From Auricularia sp. M13 (taxonomy: Eukaryota > Basidiomycota > Agaricomycetes > Auriculariales > Auriculariaceae), in assembly GCA_037042915.1 (NCBI GenBank), contig CM073193.1:2666001-2730000 (forward strand): 64,000 bases of DNA, written 5' to 3'. Below the pieces are notes generated by a model, which did no database searches, was not told the origin of the DNA, and saw only the letters and a list, made by a program, of their open reading frames with translations. The position numbers were made by a program, and so were the translations under genes. Numbering within the stretch: position 1 is the stretch's first letter; every line of letters starts with the position of its first letter. Below, piece after piece: positions 59,448-64,000 of the stretch.

Positions 59448-60328
59448 ATGGCTGACCATAACCTCACGCTTTACCGCCCCAATCACGGCGGGCGAGGGAT
59501 CCACAACCGGCGATGGTACTTCTGTCGGGAGGCCGTCGAGTCGGCAGAGGACCCACTCGTGGACCTCATCGGCTCATGCAACTGCTGCGAGCTTTTCTAT
59601 GCAGTGCGCTGCACACACCCGCCAGACGAACAAGTCGAATGCAGTGGACACCAGTTCGGCATCGTGTTCACCGACGGCGCGTGCCATAACAACGGGCGGC
59701 GCGACGACAACCCATCGGCTGGCCTGGGCATCGCTACAGGAACGTCTAAGGATCGTCAATGGGCCATCCCCGTGGATGCTACTATCGATGGCCGAGCGCC
59801 ACGCACATCGCAGCGCGCCGAGCTCCTCGCCGCCATCGAAGGCGTGCTCATCTGGACGGAAGAATGGCTCGATACGAAGCCCAGGATTCCGCAACGCGAC
59901 AATAAGAAAGACCCGTACGCGGTCGTCGGGCTCATTGTGGCCACTGACTCCGAATATGTCTGCAAGGGCATGTACGAGTGGTACCCCAAGTGGAAGGTAG
60001 ATATTCTTGTGGCAAACAGGGGCGCTACTGATTGCTGACGGTCGCTCGAGGCCAATGGATGGGTTGGATCCAAAGGCACACCTAGCAATCTGGATCTTTT
60101 TCACAAACTGGACGCTGCGGTGACAACGCTGGAGCAATATGGTGTGGAAGTTGGCTTTTTGCACCTGAAGCGCGAAGTATGTAAATGACTCCGCGTCCGT
60201 GGGTTTTACTGACGGTCCTCGCTGTCATCTAGTACAACAAGACGGCAGATAAACTCGCCAAAGAAGCTGCTGCCACGGCATCCTCTCTCGAATTTGGCAT
60301 GGGATTTCTCCGGCTTATCGACAACTGA
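59448..60328 (+). CDS. RNase H-like protein, tandem copy 1
   Basis: Three exons (59448-59996, 60051-60176, 60233-60328), 256 residues. An N-terminal module has WYFCREAVES and CNCCELFYAVRCTHP (a possible small zinc site). The RNase HI fold follows with all four acidic positions: Asp in VFTDGACHNNG, Glu in RAELLAAIEGV, Asp in ATDSEYVCKG and Asp in NKTADKLAKEA. RNase H enzymes cut RNA in RNA-DNA hybrids, and the host role of this fungal type is not known. The frame continues cleanly across both introns (WK|ANGWVGSKG, KRE|YNKTAD). Paralogue of the gene at 60824. Confidence 0.88.
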
Positions 60329-60823
60329 GGCTCCCAAGGGCCATCGGCGTGACAGTCCGACTTCATGCACTTCCATCTCCTCACCGCGGTTGCCAGTCAA
60401 CGGATCGCCCCATCCAATCATTCGCCCGTCCGGGCGGTATCAGACCCCTTCCAGTCGCGCCACAAGCCAGAACATCATGCGCAAGACACTTGTCACATCA
60501 TACGCAATACCACTCGATCCTCCGGCCGCGGCAGTTCAACGTCGCGGGTTCACGTTCAGGCGCGGCGCGCCGACTCGTTCACGCTTACCGGTACCCAGCC
60601 CACATATGCTCTCCCGTTCCAGTGCGAAAATATACTCCCCTCAACCCAATCCGGTACCATATTCTTGTTCTTTTTCTGCCAACATGAGTCCTCAATGGAA
60701 ACTTCGGTGTCTCTTAGACATCCGCGGACTCCCGGTCGCAGCCGTGTCGATTATCTTTTGTCCTGCGCTTGGGGGGAACTCTCGCTTGCTTGCGTGCCAC
60801 CAACCAGACGTCTCTGCTCCTCT
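60329..60823. other. Spacer between the two RNase H genes
   Basis: 495 bp with no clear gene. A frame is open upstream of the second gene from 60365, but its residues do not resemble the family. Confidence 0.4.
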
Positions 60824-61674
60824 ATGGCTGACTACGCTCTCACGCTCACCCATCCTGACGGCGGCCAATGCGTCCGCAACCGGCGCTGGTACTTCTGTCG
60901 CAACGTCGTCGCGGCGAACGAGGTCGACGATCTCATCCGCGCATGCGAACACTGCGGCCGCTTCTTCGCGCTCTGCTGCCAGCATATCCCCGACGATTTC
61001 GATATGGAGCTCATCTGCCATCATTTCCACGTCGTGTACACCGACGGCGCATGTCTGAACAATGGGCGTCGCGGCGCCATTTCGTCGGCCGGGCTGGGCA
61101 TCGCGATGGGCACCGAGAAGTTCGATCAATGGGCCATCCCTGTTGACGCTAGCGTTGACGGCGACGCGCCGCGCACGTCGCAGCGCGCAGAGCTCTTGGC
61201 CGCTATCAAAGGCGTAAAACTCTGGACATCCGAGTGGCTTGCACAGGACCCCGAAACTGTCCAGCATGGTAGAAAACCGGACCAGATCGTCGATCTCATC
61301 CTGGCCACTGACTCTGAGTACGTCTGCAAGGGTATGCATGAGTGGTACCCCAAGTGGAAGGTGCGCATTTTCTTTGTGGCAACGGCGCTGCGCGCTCACT
61401 GCCGCGGCGCTCAAGTCCAACGGATGGGTCGGCTCGAAGGGCGTAGCACCCAAGAATCTCGATCTCTTTCACGAGCTGGACCAAGCTGTGAAGACGCTCG
61501 AGCTCCTCGGCGTTGACGTTGGCTTTCTGCATCTGAGACGGCAGGTGTGTACTGATACCTCCTGTTCCTCAGATCTTTTGACGATATCTCTCGACATCCC
61601 AGTACAACAGCCTTGCAGATGGACTCTCAAAGAAGGCTGCTACTTCCACCACCCCTGTTTACTTTGGCATGTGA
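60824..61674 (+). CDS. RNase H-like protein, tandem copy 2
   Basis: Three exons at the same intron positions as copy 1 (60824-61360, 61416-61544, 61603-61674), 245 residues. Start MADYALTLTHPDGG parallels MADHNLTLYRPNHG of copy 1. The acidic positions are kept: VYTDGACLNNG, RAELLAAIKGV, ATDSEYVCKG and NSLADGLSKKA. The C-terminus is 8 residues shorter (ends PVYFGM). Shared intron positions and order show a tandem duplication that has since diverged. Confidence 0.88.
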
Positions 61675-62083
61675 TCTCGTCTCATCTATCTCACCGACGA
61701 GGTTCCCGTAGCACCAGGATAAATTTTCTACTACAAGCACTTGCCACTTCCTCACCGCGTCAGAGCCAACGAATCGTTGCATCAACCCTTTCCCCCGCCC
61801 GGTGAGATTTTTGCCCAGGTTTCACCTGTCAGTCTGTATCCTTAGGATCAGTGAACGATTTTCCGGATTTTTGCAGAGCAAATCTTTTCAGATCGTGCAA
61901 CGGTGCAGGAAATCGCTACTGTATTCGTCATAGACTGGCAGTTGGGAGAGGGATATGAATACACGGCTTGTCACGTCACAAATATAGCCTCAGACAAACG
62001 TGAGAGAGAACGACACAGGCAGAACGACAGAGAGATAGAGGAATGCTGCGCAGAAACCAGTTCTTTCCAGAAGAACACACACT

Positions 62084-63481
62084 CTATGGGGCGCCGCTGT
62101 AGTTGCGGGCGTTGCGCTCCATGATATCGCGAAGCGAGCCCAGCAAGCGGGTGAAGGCGGCCACGCCGAGCACGGCGACCTTGAGCTTCGGCTCCAACGC
62201 CTTGTTGGAGCGCACGACAGCGCGGACCGTTGCGGCGCGAGGCTTTACGTGCAGCAGCGAGAGTTCTGCGGGAAGGGTGAGTAAAGGGAAGAACACAGGT
62301 AGTGGCTACACACCTCCGAAATAATCGCCCTTTTTATGGTGGCCGACGATCACTTCGTCGACCTTGCCGTTGTCATCAGGGAGACGCTTTGTCGCGACGG
62401 CCTCGCCGGCTTCGATGAAAAACATGGACTCGCCCTTCTCGCCTTCGACGACGACTGCCTCGCCGTCTTCGAACTCCTTAGGCTGCAGCGCATCGGCAAT
62501 CTTGCCGCGGTCTTCGTCGTTGAGCGCGGAGAGGAGCGGGACGTCGCGCAGGAAGGTCTTGTACATTTCGCGGATGCGGTGGCGCGAGTTGAGCACGATG
62601 ATGCGGAAGGTGACGCGGTCGATCTTCCAGAGCGTGCCGGGTTCAGCGCAAACGACAGTCGCAGCGCGCGCCTGGGCGTACATGAGCGCGAGCTCGCCGA
62701 AATAGCCCGTGCCTCTGATCTCTGCGACCTTCTTGCCGTACGGCGCGGCGCCGTTGACAGCATGGTCGAAGGCGGGCGGCAGGGTCTGCGCGTCGCCGTT
62801 GCTGTGGCCCTCGCGCGCGTAGACGTCGAAGACGCCGGACTCGGTGACATAGAAATAGTCGCCCTCGTCGCCCTGGCGGATGAGGACCTCGCCGGGGACT
62901 GCGAGATGCTCGGCCATGGCGGCGATGACGCGGGCCTCCTGGTCGTCGTTGAGCTCGCGGAAAAGGAAGCAGTCCTGGATGGCATGCTTGATGCGGGCCG
63001 TCTGCTCGGGCGTCTTGGGATCGAAGGGAATGTTGGCGTCGGAGTCGGACGTGACCTCGAGCGACTCGGCGGAGACGGACGTGCGTCGGCCCAGCGCGGA
63101 CTGCGGCGGCTGCAGGAAGTCTGTCGGGCTGAACTCGGCGGCCTGGGCAGCGCCAGAAAGCGGCGAGCCGGGGCTGAAGTTGAAGCTGGGCAGCAGCGCG
63201 TTGCCGGGCACGTTGAGGGTGCCAAAGGGCGAGTGGACCGTGGGCGCCGACGAGCGCGTGCTGCTGGAGAACGAGGGAAAGCCGGAGCCGGGCTGGTCGA
63301 CGAAGAAATGCGGCGGCAGGTCGGGCGGCGGGGCGGCGGCGGCGAGCGCGTCGCGTATGCGCGTCCGCTGCTCCTCGAGCCGGTCCTGGAACCAGCGGGC
63401 GCAGTACTGCAGCGCGTCCTTGGGCTGCACGCGCTCGACGTCGCGGCGCAGGTCCTCAATCAGCGTCTCGAACGTCGACAT
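62084..63481 (-). CDS. bcy1: cAMP-dependent protein kinase regulatory subunit
   Basis: Two exons (63481-62314 and 62265-62084; intron GTGTGT to CCGCAG), 449 residues. The N-terminal dimerisation/docking helix begins MSTFETLIEDLRRDV. A Ser/Pro linker leads to the inhibitor site GRRTSVSAES (near residue 130). Two cyclic-nucleotide-binding domains follow. The first has the phosphate-binding cassette GTGYFGELALMYAQARAATV; the second spans the intron (KKGDYFGE, then LSLLHVKPRAATV). It holds the PKA catalytic subunit inactive until cAMP binds. Length and order fit fungal Bcy1/PkaR. Convergent with the second RNase H gene. Confidence 0.93.
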
Positions 63482-64000
63482 CGCGGGGAAAGACGCGTGC
63501 TTGGCCTTGTTTTCCGAGACTCAGACCGGTAAACTCAGCTCCTGCCACTTTGACTCGTCCCGCCACCACCATTGCCGTTTTGTTTCCCCCGCCCAGCCCA
63601 CGTGGCGCCCACGCGAGAACAAAGCCTTCCCAGCACGTGCTTGTTGTTCTTTCTCGGCGCTTCCAACTCCGTCCGCTACTCATCCAGCAGCCGCGCTCCC
63701 CAGCTCGCATCCTCTTCCTCGCTTTGCCACCTCGGGCAAGGCGTGAAACTCGGACACAGCATGCTCGGCTCCACTCGATGATTCTCGCTTGGCTGCTTTG
63801 GGTTGGCTCGCGCGCGGCATTATTCAATTGGGCACCGCTCTTGTTCATCTCGATTCGCCCACCTCGGGTCTGATGCTGCCCTTCTGGCTGCGCATTGCTC
63901 CGCCAGTGCTGGTTCTGAACTGTGTGCATCTCCGGGAATTCGGTCGTTCTGGAATCCATGCTCGCCGCGTGCAGGTTCCACAGATTTGCTGGCCTCCTTA
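63482..64000. other. Upstream region of the PKA regulatory subunit, no gene seen
   Basis: About 520 bp to the window edge with only short, unsupported frames. It should contain the promoter of the minus-strand kinase regulator. Confidence 0.4.

Noticed and set aside
1-64000. tRNA or rRNA genes
   Set aside because: I saw no cloverleaf with A and B boxes or rRNA-like segments by eye; a covariance scan was not possible.

Overview
The window looks like an Agaricomycete (Basidiomycota) chromosome. It is GC-rich, its genes carry many 47-60 bp introns with GT/AG borders, and it holds a Ty3/Gypsy chromovirus, KDZ-superfamily DNA transposons and typical basidiomycete housekeeping genes (COQ2, KCS1-type inositol phosphate kinase, PKA regulatory subunit, F-box protein).

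Positions 1-44404 are a nest of mobile elements. The oldest visible layer is an LTR retroelement on the minus strand ('element A'; 5' LTR at 44096-44404, gag and protease pieces further left). Three later insertions interrupt it: a KDZ-type DNA transposon at 27247-43449 (complete, 16.2 kb), a second KDZ copy in the opposite orientation at 1-14306 (its far end is left of the window), and a young Gypsy chromovirus at 16332-24941. The two KDZ copies form inverted arms of more than 14 kb around a 12.9 kb centre. Their ends and target duplications show that they are separate insertions, not one inverted duplication.

The KDZ element is the most interesting object. The complete copy has 118 bp terminal inverted repeats and an 8 bp target duplication (GTCACGTC). 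It carries three genes in one direction: a PCL-type cyclin, a CxC-KDZ transposase fused to a C-terminal Ulp1/C48 SUMO-protease-like domain, and a very large protein of unknown function. The element is also seeded with about thirty copies of a 15 bp palindrome, TCGCGG-NNN-CCGCGA. Near both ends these occur in arrays with a spacing of 42 bp, about four helical turns. Some sit inside introns and in coding sequence. I see no comparable sites outside the element. A transposon that carries a cell-cycle-type cyclin, a SUMO-protease-like domain and phased operator-like arrays is the best candidate here for an undescribed system.

The Gypsy element has nearly identical LTRs and carries an antisense, apparently spliced accessory gene with a cysteine cluster between integrase and the 3' LTR.

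From 44405 rightwards is host DNA: a poorly defined zinc-finger-like gene, COQ2 (-), a KCS1-type inositol polyphosphate kinase (-), a secreted amidohydrolase (-), an F-box protein (+), two tandem RNase H-like genes (+) and the PKA regulatory subunit (-).
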